Source: Chthoniobacterales bacterium
GTDB lineage: Bacteria; Verrucomicrobiota; Verrucomicrobiia; Chthoniobacterales; UBA10450
Reading direction: 5' to 3'
NCBI GenBank assembly: GCA_035274845.1
Contig: DATENU010000007.1
Location: 103,120-167,119 of the forward strand
DNA length: 64,000 nucleotides
Position numbers and translations under genes: made by a program. This document shows positions 52,376 through 59,840 of this stretch, piece by piece. Within the stretch, counting starts at the first letter, position 1. Each line of letters starts with the position of its first letter. The notes under the pieces are model-generated. The model worked only from the letters and a program-made list of their open reading frames with translations. It searched no databases and was not told the DNA's origin.

Positions 52376-52563
52376 TCAATTCCTTTTCCGACCTCGGATC
52401 GACGGGCGTGGAGGTGATCAGCGAACCGCCCGGCTCTCAGGCAGGCGGCTATCTGAAGAAGGCTCTACCTCAGCTCGATTTTACGCCCGGCTACCGCAAT
52501 GGAAGGCCGACCGCGACCACTTATACTTTTACCTGGTGGTTTGGACAGACGGTCGGGTGGTGA
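52369..52563 (+). pseudogene. Possible remnant of a coding region
   Basis: An open stretch of 64 codons with no ATG reads like protein: STGVEVISEPPGSQAGGYL, PQLDFTPGYRNGRPTATTYT and FTWWFGQ. The FxPGxRNGxPTxTxYTF pattern resembles the last strands of TonB C-terminal-like domains. It begins inside a palindrome and ends in the repeat-rich stretch that follows, so it looks like a 3' fragment. A GTG (52408) could start a tiny protein. Low confidence. Confidence 0.3.
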
Positions 52564-52573
52564 AAGCGATCTC

Positions 52574-52675
52574 AGATTGCAGATTGTAGATTTCAGATTT
52601 CAGATTTCAGATTTCAGATTTCAGATTGATCAGAGGTCAGGCGTCGTCGTGACCCCAATCTACAATCTGCAATCT
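52574..52675. repeat. Perfect 19-bp inverted repeat enclosing a heptamer tandem repeat
   Basis: Arms 52574-52592 (AGATTGCAGATTGTAGATT) and 52657-52675 are exact reverse complements. Between them, from 52588 on, AGATTTC is repeated five times in tandem. It lies in the gap before the membrane protein gene at 52737. A strong RNA or DNA hairpin is expected. Confidence 0.8.
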
Positions 52676-52736
52676 ACATTCTCATTCTGCATTCCCCATC
52701 TTGCTGATCGCAAGCGATCTGATACAAGCCTAACTC

Positions 52737-53696
52737 ATGGATAATTTTTCGACTGAGGAATGGGCGGCGCGGCTTTGGCAACGGCGGGAACGTTGGACAA
52801 TTTTCCTCTTCGCGTGGGCTTCTCTCGGCGCGGTGGTAGCAGGGTCGCTCGCCATCGGAGCGGCGCAGAGGAACAGTCCATTCTGGTTGCGCGACCTTAT
52901 TGCCTGGGTGGTCGGAGCGCTGCTGGCCTGGGCAATTGTGAGCCTGGGATTTTCCCGCCCGCTCAAGCGGCTCTTACTGGGCCTTGCGCTTGCCGGCCTC
53001 GCGGCGAGCCTCCTCAATCACGGAGTGATGGAAGTTCATCGGTGGTTGGACTTCGGGCCACTCCATCTCAACATCGCTGTCTTGCTTCTGCCGGCTCTGC
53101 TGGTTGTGCTCGCCGCCGATGGGTCAGGCCCAAAGTTCACCGCAGCGGTCGCAGCGGGGGTGGTCGTCGTTTTGTGGGCCCAACCCGACGCATCGCAAGC
53201 CTCTGCCTTCGCCGCCGCATTTGCCGTTCTTTGTGGCGTCCGGAGATTCAAGCCGGTAACACAGCGCCTCATCCTCCTGGCGGTTCTGGCCTGCGCTGGC
53301 TTGTCCTGGATGCGAGCGAATCCACTCCCGCCCGTTCCTGAGGTGGAGGGTGCGGTCGGGCTTGCCTGGCATTACTCCCCCATCATTGCGTCCGTGGCGA
53401 TTGCTTGCCTCGTGATCGCGGCCGTGGCCCCGTTGCTCCTGGTCCTCGGTAACCGAAATATCAGAACAGCCGGGATCGCTTTGACGACCTATTTTGTCAT
53501 CACCGCGATTGCTCCCTTCGTTGGATACTATCCCGTGCCTCTAATCGGCGTGGGCATGAGCCCGATCGTCGGGTTTTGGATAGGATTTGGCTGTCTGGTC
53601 GCGCTTCAGCGAAAGGGCGCGGCGATTCGTGTGCCGCAACCGGCCGAGGCGCCCAACACCATGCCGACCGATCGGCGCGACTTCGCCATTATCTAA
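52737..53696 (+). CDS. Polytopic membrane protein of unknown function
   Basis: The product is 319 residues with about eight to nine hydrophobic segments, starting after an amphipathic N-terminus (MDNFSTEEWAARLWQRRERW). Conserved-looking elements are LNHGVMEVHRWLDFGPLHLN and the last loop and helix YYPVPLIGVGMSPIVGFWIG, which resembles the C-terminal signature of some SEDS-like or permease-like proteins without enough similarity to assign one. No transporter or enzyme motif is visible. It stands alone on the plus strand. Confidence 0.7.
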   Translation: MDNFSTEEWAARLWQRRERWTIFLFAWASLGAVVAGSLAIGAAQRNSPFWLRDLIAWVVGALLAWAIVSLGFSRPLKRLLLGLALAGLAASLLNHGVMEVHRWLDFGPLHLNIAVLLLPALLVVLAADGSGPKFTAAVAAGVVVVLWAQPDASQASAFAAAFAVLCGVRRFKPVTQRLILLAVLACAGLSWMRANPLPPVPEVEGAVGLAWHYSPIIASVAIACLVIAAVAPLLLVLGNRNIRTAGIALTTYFVITAIAPFVGYYPVPLIGVGMSPIVGFWIGFGCLVALQRKGAAIRVPQPAEAPNTMPTDRRDFAII

Positions 53697-53784
53697 GCCG
53701 GATATCGAAAGGCGGGTCGGTCGCGAATGCACGCGAATAGACGCGAAGGGATCAGGGAATGGCGGATCAATCACAAAAACAGTC

Positions 53785-53871
53785 TGTAGGGCGACCCCTT
53801 CGGTTGCCGTAATTTTTCGATTTGGCAAGCGACGCGCTTTCGATTTGGCAAGCGACGCGCTTGCCCTACAA
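53785..53871. repeat. TTGTAGGGC doublet with a 23-base internal duplication
   Basis: The unit runs from TGTAGGGCGACC to GCGCTTGCCCTACAA. The second hairpin region (TCGATTTGGCAAGCGACGCG) is present twice in tandem (53817-53839 and 53840-53862). It lies between the convergent membrane-protein and Calx-beta genes. Confidence 0.7.
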
Positions 53872-53908
53872 ATTTTTCCGTGCGCGCTTATCGGCCGGCG
53901 ATTTCCTC

Positions 53909-55480
53909 TCACTTGAAATTGTAGATCTCCACGAGCCCGATACCGGTGCCGACGAATTTCCCGTTCAGGATCGCGGTGTAAGCCCCGGGGGCCAGGGTCA
54001 GGAATACTCCGGCTTCCTTTGCATTGGGAAGCGCCAAACCGTGGGAGGTGAGCTGCGCGGCCGAGACGGGGTCGCTTTGCCAATCGTCGTTCGTTGCGAT
54101 CCCCGCTCCATTGCCGTCGTGAAGCTCCAACGCCGGGTCGGGCAACACGTTCATCAATCCATAATTCGCGAGTGATGGTCCCAGACCGCGGACCGCGATC
54201 CGAACGCTGCCCGCTTCGTTTCCCAGAATAAAGCCGCCGATCATGACGTCGTTCTCCTGTCCGACGTATCCGCGTGTGCTGAGATTCGCCAGCTCGGGTT
54301 CGGCCTGGCCATTAATGTCGTAGACCTCGATCAGTGCGATTCCCTGCGTCTGGTTCCTGCCAGTTAGGAAGGCTGTGTAAGCGCCGGCCTGAAGCGCGAC
54401 CACGATCACGGCCTCGCGGTCGTCTCTCGGCTGGTAAATGCTGCCTTCGATGAAACCGCGGGTGACCGGATCATCTTTCCAGTTGTCGTTGAGCGCGATC
54501 ACCGTGCCGTCGGCACGGTTAAGCTGGATGACAGGATCCTGAAGCGCGGCGCTCGCCGGAACCCCGTTTTGGCCCAGCGACGGTCCCAGTCCCCGGATGA
54601 TGACGTACTTCGTTTGATTGCCGGTGATAATAAGACCACCGATCAGAATGCGGTCCCCGGTCTGAACGGGAGCGCGGGTTGCAATGTTGACGGCTTTTGC
54701 TGGGGCCGGATCAGCCAGCGGATCGTCGTCGACAATCGTAACCGTCGCAGTTGCAGGAGAAGAAGGAGTGCCTTGCAGAACCGCGGTGAAATAAACCTCA
54801 AACGTTTCATCCGGTTCCCGATAACCGTCGTTCGCAATCGGGATCTGGATCTCCTTGCTCGTCTCATTCGGCTCAAACACCACGCTGGCGGTAAGATCGT
54901 CGCCCGTGGCGGAGTAATCCGAAGGCGCCCTCGCGGTCCCGTCCCGGGTTTTGTAATACGCGGTCACCGGAGCCTCGGTGGCGCCGGTTTTGGTGATGGT
55001 GAGAGTGGCAGGCCCGGCGCCTTCATTGACGCTGTAATTGGCCGAGCCGAATTGCACCGCCGGCGCGGGGTCGTTGTCCAAAATGGTGACCTGCGCGGAG
55101 AAGGGAAAACGCAGGGCCGCGCCGCCTGTTGGATCGCTTAGGACGACGTGAAAGGCTTCGCTCGTTTCATAGCTCGCGTCTTCGTTTATTGCGATGACGA
55201 TGGTCTTGCTAGTCTCGTTAGGCGCAAAGGTCACTTCGCCCTGCGTGGCGAGATAATCCTGTCCTGCCGTGGCAAAGTTTGGCCCTGTCCCGTCATCCCG
55301 GGTGGCGTAATGGACGCTGATCGGCCCGGTCGCCGTCCCCGATTTGATGATGGTGAGGGTAACGGATCCCTGATCCTCACCGATGGGATAAACTTCCGAG
55401 CCAAATTCCAGGGTTTGGGCGTTCGCCGCGATCGCCATGAGAAACAGCAGCGCGAAAATGCCTGAAGAACGGCTCTTCAT
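53909..55480 (-). CDS. Secreted Calx-beta protein with shared A/B tail
   Basis: The product is 523 residues with signal peptide 1-21 (ALLFLMAIAANAQ). Two Calx-beta domains (about 22-135 and 138-250; IGEDQGSVTLTI, DYLATQGEVTFAPNETSK, DNDPAP; VNEGAGPATLTI, FEPNETSKEI, DDDP) normally bind calcium through the acidic inter-domain loops seen here. Unlike its relatives it has no Thr-Pro linker. A short DPLADPAPAKAVN link leads directly to module A (258-388, AVNIATRAPVQTGDRILIGG) and B (390-523, ending VEIYNFK). It is the smallest complete member of the tail family and lies 18 kb from the main cluster, so the tail is not confined to one locus. Confidence 0.88.
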   Translation of the reverse strand: MKSRSSGIFALLFLMAIAANAQTLEFGSEVYPIGEDQGSVTLTIIKSGTATGPISVHYATRDDGTGPNFATAGQDYLATQGEVTFAPNETSKTIVIAINEDASYETSEAFHVVLSDPTGGAALRFPFSAQVTILDNDPAPAVQFGSANYSVNEGAGPATLTITKTGATEAPVTAYYKTRDGTARAPSDYSATGDDLTASVVFEPNETSKEIQIPIANDGYREPDETFEVYFTAVLQGTPSSPATATVTIVDDDPLADPAPAKAVNIATRAPVQTGDRILIGGLIITGNQTKYVIIRGLGPSLGQNGVPASAALQDPVIQLNRADGTVIALNDNWKDDPVTRGFIEGSIYQPRDDREAVIVVALQAGAYTAFLTGRNQTQGIALIEVYDINGQAEPELANLSTRGYVGQENDVMIGGFILGNEAGSVRIAVRGLGPSLANYGLMNVLPDPALELHDGNGAGIATNDDWQSDPVSAAQLTSHGLALPNAKEAGVFLTLAPGAYTAILNGKFVGTGIGLVEIYNFK

Positions 55481-55675
55481 CGGGTCGACGTTAATCGACC
55501 TACCCTGCGACCGGGGCGCTGTCGAGTCCGATTAGGTAACAGCGCGAGGCAACCGAAGGGGGAGAACCGCCAAATACGCCAAAGAACGCGAACAAATATG
55601 CGACGAGGAGGCACCCAGGGGAACCTTGATATTTTTCTTTTCCTCGTTTCGGGGTTAGGCGAATGCTAAGCCGCG

Positions 55676-55903
55676 ATGCTTTGGCTGATCATCGTCGGCT
55701 CGTTTGCCTACATTTTTTACCACCTTGGCGAAATGGAGTATCGGCGCGGCGCGCTCCTCTGCGTTATGAGCATCATTATCTCCCTCGCCGCGCCCTACGT
55801 GATTCCGATGAGAATAGGTTTCTTGTCGATAGTAATTGGCAACGTTTTCTTATTTCTTGCCCTGTGGATCTACAATTTCTTTCGAAAAAAACCGATGGAT
55901 TGA
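55676..55903 (+). CDS. 75-residue membrane protein
   Basis: MLWLIIVGSFAYIFYHLGEM begins the first hydrophobic helix. Two more follow (LLCVMSIIISLAAPYVI and IGFLSIVIGNVFLFLALWIY), with a basic C-terminus FFRKKPMD. It has no recognisable family. An overlapping frame from 55663 has no membrane pattern and is rejected. The upstream gap 55481-55675 holds nothing else I can support. Confidence 0.6.
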   Translation: MLWLIIVGSFAYIFYHLGEMEYRRGALLCVMSIIISLAAPYVIPMRIGFLSIVIGNVFLFLALWIYNFFRKKPMD

Positions 55904-56077
55904 CGTTGGAAAATTAAGAAAAATTGGCTCCGCGAACGAAAACGGGTGCCACCATTCGATTCGAACTCACGACAGGGCTAAACTCGGCCAACCTTTCCAT
56001 TCGCGTTCGTTAGCGTCATTAGCGGTTAGCTCTTTCTGACTTGCATTTCGCTCACCGGAGGGCCTTTCCTCATAGGC

Positions 56078-56446
56078 ATGCGAACCATTATCTCTGCAGT
56101 TATTGCGTCGGTTGCGTTCCTGATCGGGGCAGCTTCGGCTTCAGCGCAGGATCCGGCGGTGGTCAATGCCAAGACGGTGAAAGTGAAATTCGAGAACGAT
56201 AAGGTGCGGGTTCTCGAGGCGGAATTGCCGCCCGGGGTCAAGGAGGCGGTCCACTCGCATCCGGCCTACGTGATTTACGTCATGGCGGGTGGCAAGGTCC
56301 GCAATTACGCTTCGGACGGCAAGACGACCGAGACCGAAATCAAGACCGGCGATGTGCTCTACCGCGATCCGTTGACCCACGCCGCCGAGAATATCGGCAC
56401 CACGACCATGCACATGATCCTGGTCGAGATGAAGCCGGCGAAATAA
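56078..56446 (+). CDS. Secreted small cupin protein
   Basis: The product is 122 residues with signal peptide about 1-23 (VIASVAFLIGAASASAQ). A single cupin barrel: motif 1 around VHSHPAYVIYVMAGGKVR contains the His pair, motif 2 around GDVLYRDPLTHAAENIG the third His. The usual Glu of motif 1 is replaced in this copy, so metal binding may be altered. Comparable small periplasmic cupins are common, and substrate is unknown. The stop codon is followed after one base by a TTGTAGGGC doublet repeat. Confidence 0.75.
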   Translation: MRTIISAVIASVAFLIGAASASAQDPAVVNAKTVKVKFENDKVRVLEAELPPGVKEAVHSHPAYVIYVMAGGKVRNYASDGKTTETEIKTGDVLYRDPLTHAAENIGTTTMHMILVEMKPAK

Positions 56447-56447
56447 A

Positions 56448-56509
56448 TTGTAGGGCGACCGCTCCGGTTGCCACGTTTTCCCTCGGCAAGCGGAGCGCTT
56501 GCCCTACAA
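56448..56509. repeat. TTGTAGGGC doublet (RAYT-associated, upstream copy 1)
   Basis: Terminal TTGTAGGGC and GCCCTACAA enclose two hairpin-forming segments (GACCGCTCCGGTTGCC and GGCAAGCGGAGCGCTTGCC). It is the presumed substrate repeat of the transposase at 56621. Confidence 0.8.
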
Positions 56510-56549
56510 TCGGCAATCGGGGACCGGTCCGATTCCCATCTGCGGATTG

Positions 56550-56613
56550 TTGTAGGGCGACCGCTCCGGTTGCCATGATTTCCCCCTTGGCAAGCGATGC
56601 GCTTGCCCTACAA
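56550..56613. repeat. TTGTAGGGC doublet (RAYT-associated, upstream copy 2)
   Basis: The same structure as the copy 41 bases upstream. It ends CCTACAA only 7 bases before the start codon of the transposase gene, so it also occupies the transposase leader. Confidence 0.8.
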
Positions 56614-56620
56614 TTTCCGC

Positions 56621-57058
56621 ATGGGTCAGCCCCCCAGGATCCCAGTTTGGCTGCGCTGGGAACAAAGCGTCATCTATTTTGTGACGCTCTGTGTTGATGG
56701 CCGGAAACCGGTCCTGGCGAATGCAGAAGCGTTCGCTGCCTTCAAGCATGCGGCCGACAGGCTGCGCGATTGGGAGGTGCTGGCAGCGGTCCTGATGCCG
56801 GATCACCTTCACCTTCTGGTCACACCAACAGAAGATCGCGAAGCCAGGCTCGGAAATTTCTCCGCTGCGATCAAACGCTGGATGCGCAGGGAATTGAACG
56901 CTTCGTGGAAATGGCAGAAAGGATCGTTCGATAGGTTGCTTCGTTCTGATGAATCATTGACCGAGAAGTGGCTATATGTTGAAGAAAATCCGGTTCGCGC
57001 AGGCTTGGTGAAAGACTTTCGCGATTGGCCGTTCCGCTATGCGTTCAATGAATTGTAG
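56621..57058 (+). CDS. REP-associated tyrosine transposase (RAYT, IS200-like)
   Basis: The start is ATG at 56621 (MGQPPRIPVWLRWEQSVIYF). The product is 145 residues, typical for single-domain Y1 transposases. The HUH metal-binding motif is MPDHLHLLVTP (about residues 59-67). The catalytic Tyr is in KWLYVEENPVRAGL (about residue 118). The WKWQKGSFDRLLRS segment is typical of the RAYT branch. Such enzymes nick and rejoin single-stranded REP hairpins and are thought to spread them. Here two doublets lie immediately upstream and one immediately downstream, and the TAG stop is the TAG of the downstream TTGTAGGG repeat. At least six further full or half copies occur between other genes in the window. 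Confidence 0.9.
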   Translation: MGQPPRIPVWLRWEQSVIYFVTLCVDGRKPVLANAEAFAAFKHAADRLRDWEVLAAVLMPDHLHLLVTPTEDREARLGNFSAAIKRWMRRELNASWKWQKGSFDRLLRSDESLTEKWLYVEENPVRAGLVKDFRDWPFRYAFNEL

Positions 57059-57119
57059 GGCAACCGCATCGGTTGCCGTAATTTCGGATTCGGTGGCAAG
57101 CGGAGCGCTTGCCCTACAA
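57053..57119. repeat. TTGTAGGGC doublet (RAYT-associated, downstream copy)
   Basis: Hairpins GGCAACCG-cat-CGGTTGCC and GGCAAGCG-gag-CGCTTGCC lie between TTGTAGGGC and GCCCTACAA. The first six bases belong to the coding region of the transposase and include its stop codon. Confidence 0.85.
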
Positions 57120-57343
57120 TTTTTTCATTTCGAGTTTATTCGCGGTTAGCCGGCGCCACAGAAAACCCGTAAATCGCGTTTCCACAGAAACTTATTGACG
57201 CGTCTCGGCGTCGCTCCCTAGCCTCCGCCCAACACAAAACGCAGATGCGAAGCGAGCGCTTCGCGGCCCGCCAAAAGGCAAGGGGTGTCTGGAAGTTCCG
57301 GCGAATTTCCCGCGAGCCATCAACTCAACACAAAAGGAACATC

Positions 57344-58099
57344 ATGAAACTTATTGCTTCTACCCTCTTTGTGACCCTCGGAATAGCATCGGCAGCCTGG
57401 GCGCAAAAGGCGTCCCCCTCCCCGGCCGCTTCGTCCGCCACCACGACGAAAACCACGACAACGTCATCGTCCTCGGCGCGCACGGACCTGTATCATGTCC
57501 ACTTCGCCAAGTCGGCGCCGGGGAAAGAATCAGAGCACGCCGAGGCGCTCAAGAAACAGGATCCGAAAGCGCCGATGCCCGGGCATTTCGTCGTGTTCCG
57601 CCACATGGATGGGGACGCGTGGGACTACTGCGTGATCGAACATCTCGGAACCAAAATGACCATCGAGGCCGCGGCGGCGGCAACGCCCGCCATGCAACCC
57701 GCGCTGAATGATTGGCACACCGACACCTACGTGACCGGTCCGGCGTGGGCGGAATTTGCGAAGGCCCTGGGACTCGACGACGCCAGCAAGAGCAAGGAGT
57801 CGGCTTACGCCGTCTCGATGTATCGCCCGATCCCCGGGCAACGCGAAGCGTTGGACAAGTTCCTGAACGAACCGCCTGACCGCACGGTGGACACCTCGTC
57901 AGGCAACGTCGTCCTCCAGCATATGGAAGGCGCGGCCTGGACGTTCGTCGCGGTCGCTCGCTACAACTCGTGGGCTGATTTCGCGAAGAACGAAACCAAC
58001 AGCATTCCGCAGATGAACAAGAAGGAAGGCGGCTGGTTCAAGTTGCGGAGCCTGGTGTCGTTCCATACCGACACGCTCTGCGATCGGATCGCGCCGTAG
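57344..58099 (+). CDS. Secreted protein with duplicated ferredoxin-like (dimeric alpha/beta barrel) domain
   Basis: The start is ATG at 57344 (MKLIASTLFVTLGIASAAWAQ), with AAAAGGAAC upstream; a frame from 57245 has no signal. The product is 251 residues. After the signal peptide comes a Ser/Thr/Ala-rich linker, then two similar halves. The first has YHVHFAKSAPGKESEH and FVVFRHMDGDAWDY. The second has YAVSMYRPIPGQREAL and NVVLQHMEGAAWTFVAVARY. The repeated HMxGxAW motif suggests an internal duplication of an EthD/NIPSNAP-like fold. No enzyme can be assigned. It is probably periplasmic. Confidence 0.7.
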   Translation: MKLIASTLFVTLGIASAAWAQKASPSPAASSATTTKTTTTSSSSARTDLYHVHFAKSAPGKESEHAEALKKQDPKAPMPGHFVVFRHMDGDAWDYCVIEHLGTKMTIEAAAAATPAMQPALNDWHTDTYVTGPAWAEFAKALGLDDASKSKESAYAVSMYRPIPGQREALDKFLNEPPDRTVDTSSGNVVLQHMEGAAWTFVAVARYNSWADFAKNETNSIPQMNKKEGGWFKLRSLVSFHTDTLCDRIAP

Positions 58100-58175
58100 T
58101 TAGCGGCGATGCGGTTATCATGGCTGTCCCGGCGCCGAACCGCGCCGGGGCAGTCGGATTTCGGCGGAAATTCTT

Positions 58176-58201
58176 TCGACCGTCGGAGACCGCCGCTACA
58201 G
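58176..58201. repeat. GCGGTCT-family palindrome
   Basis: GACCGTCGGAGACCGCCGCTACAG, 55 bases before the start of the next gene. It is a diverged single copy of the family clustered at 33427-33548. Confidence 0.6.
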
Positions 58202-58255
58202 AGGGAGGCGGACATTATCCTTGACCGGTTCTTTGGCTCTCGTCAGGCTCGGCGC

Positions 58256-58858
58256 ATGAAGCGCCTCCTTCTCCTCCTTACCCCGGTCGTCCTAGTCGGC
58301 AGCAGTTTTGGATTCGTTAATCCTGGCAACATCCGGACGATCTCAAACATCTCCTCGATCCCACAACGGGTTCTGCAGAGAACGATCAGTCCGAAGTTTT
58401 ACCAGAGCCTGCTGATCTCCCCGGTTGAAGGTTATGTGGCTGTTCGCGGACAGATCGATGGCATCCATCTCACGGGCTTGAGGGTGGTGCACTCGGAGCT
58501 GGATGGCGCCTACGACTCGCTGGCGTTGGAGCGCGCGAAAGCCGTGACCATTGTCGGCTACTATGGCCTCGACCGGTTAAACAAGAGCGGTAACGTCGTC
58601 GTCCATTTACTGATTTACAAAATCGCCGACGGCACCATGGCGCTTTCGTTTGCCAACCTGGATGAACCCGGCGGCGATCAGCAGCAATATTACGGCTGCG
58701 CCGTTCTCGCCGTCTTGAAGAGCGATGGACGATGGACCGAGATCAAATCGGTTCCCACGCTCCAGGGGAAAGGCATCGCGGTTCAATCGACCAAGAATTC
58801 CAAATTCGCCACGCGAGAAATCTATTTCTTCGCCGGGTTTGGATCACGGCCACGTTAA
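58256..58858 (+). CDS. Secreted protein of an unrecognised two-member family (copy 2)
   Basis: The start is ATG at 58256 (MKRLLLLLTPVVLVGSSFGF); the frame upstream to 58109 runs through a palindrome. The product is 200 residues. It is a full-length paralogue of the gene at 51666: PKFYQSLLISPVEGYVAVRG, HSELDGAYDSLALERAK, then IADGTMALSFANLDEPGGDQ and GCAVLAVLKSDGRWTEIK. The signal peptides and C-termini differ, while the core is strongly conserved, which points to selection on a folded domain. Function is unknown. Confidence 0.78.
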   Translation: MKRLLLLLTPVVLVGSSFGFVNPGNIRTISNISSIPQRVLQRTISPKFYQSLLISPVEGYVAVRGQIDGIHLTGLRVVHSELDGAYDSLALERAKAVTIVGYYGLDRLNKSGNVVVHLLIYKIADGTMALSFANLDEPGGDQQQYYGCAVLAVLKSDGRWTEIKSVPTLQGKGIAVQSTKNSKFATREIYFFAGFGSRPR

Positions 58859-58917
58859 TTGGCCGCTGCTTGGATGGTAGGGACGCTGCGCTGCGGCGTC
58901 CGTCGCTTCTCCTCGAA

Positions 58918-58946
58918 ATTTTCGACGGTCTGAGACCGCCGCTACA
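58918..58946. repeat. GCGGTCT-family palindrome
   Basis: TTTCGACGGTCTGAGACCGCCGC and onward, in the gap before the hydrolase gene. Its core is identical to the copy at 40410-40436. Confidence 0.7.
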
Positions 58947-59028
58947 GGGTCAGCTGCGGGCATTCCCTGATTCGGCATCGTCTTGCCAGTTGGAGAAGTT
59001 CCCGATAGAAGGGAACAGAAGGCACCGC

Positions 59029-59835
59029 ATGAGATCATCCATCTCGATCCTGGTTTGCGCGCTCATGATGCTGGCCTCCCGCGGTCTTTCCTCAGGTTTG
59101 AGCTTCGCGGGCGTACCTCTCACACCGGGCGCCACAGTCCGCGTGAGTGTGCCTTTGAGCGACGTGGAGAAATCCTATGTCGCGGAAGGGGGCAACGCCG
59201 TGCCCCCCTATACCCTCGCTACCCTTGCCGTTCCGCGCGGGTTTGATCCGAAGAAAACCTGGCCCGTGCTCATCGCGTTCTCATCGAGCGATCACCAGTA
59301 CCCGAACTGGTTCGACATGATGGGCTTGTACCGTGCGACTGCGCTCGCGGAAGGCTGGGTTCTGCTCACTGGGGATGGGCCGAAACCAGCTCCCCGCATA
59401 GACAGCTCCGGCTGGCGCGCCGGGCACGCTCTGGCCGCGCTGGATGCGTTGAACCGAAGCTTTCCCGGTTCGCAGAAATGGCCGATCGTCTGCGCCGGTC
59501 AATCGGGCGGCGCGAAGAGGGCGAGCTATCTCGCGCCGCTCCTCGCGGCAGGCGGCTATCGCGTTGCCGGAATTTTTCTCGAGGGAATGAACGAGGAGAG
59601 AATCACTCAAGCCTATCAGCGGTTCACCCCGGGCCGTGACTTTCTCCGCACTCCTATTTTCCTCAGCAGCGGAGTGAAGGACAGAATCGCCACGCTCGAT
59701 CAGCAAAACGCCGTGGAATACTCGATGCGACGAACGGGATTCACAAACATCCGGCACACGACCTTCCCGGGCGGGCACGAAGTGCGACCCGCCCAGCTGC
59801 AGGAAGCGCTCCGCTGGTTCCGGAAAGGATCGTAG
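59029..59835 (+). CDS. Secreted alpha/beta hydrolase
   Basis: The start is ATG at 59029 (MRSSISILVCALMMLAS), a signal peptide; the frame extends to 58732 but overlaps the previous gene and a palindrome. The product is 268 residues. It has an alpha/beta hydrolase fold of the poly(hydroxybutyrate)-depolymerase/feruloyl-esterase-like kind: VPRGFDPKKTWPVLIAFSSS near the first strands, the nucleophile elbow CAGQSGGAKRA (Ser about 159), Asp in SSGVKDRIATL (about 218) and His in FPGGHEV (about 249). It is predicted to cleave an ester outside the cytoplasm, substrate unknown. Its signal peptide is nearly identical to that of the unrelated gene at 60517. It ends 5 bases from the convergent gene. Confidence 0.8.
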   Translation: MRSSISILVCALMMLASRGLSSGLSFAGVPLTPGATVRVSVPLSDVEKSYVAEGGNAVPPYTLATLAVPRGFDPKKTWPVLIAFSSSDHQYPNWFDMMGLYRATALAEGWVLLTGDGPKPAPRIDSSGWRAGHALAALDALNRSFPGSQKWPIVCAGQSGGAKRASYLAPLLAAGGYRVAGIFLEGMNEERITQAYQRFTPGRDFLRTPIFLSSGVKDRIATLDQQNAVEYSMRRTGFTNIRHTTFPGGHEVRPAQLQEALRWFRKGS

Positions 59836-59840
59836 ACCAA

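Noticed and set aside
55940..56012. tRNA-like stretch on the minus strand with GGTTGGCCGAG and GTTCGAATC
   Set aside because: The T-stem and acceptor stem do not pair and an anticodon arm cannot be drawn. At most a decayed fragment of a tRNA-like sequence.
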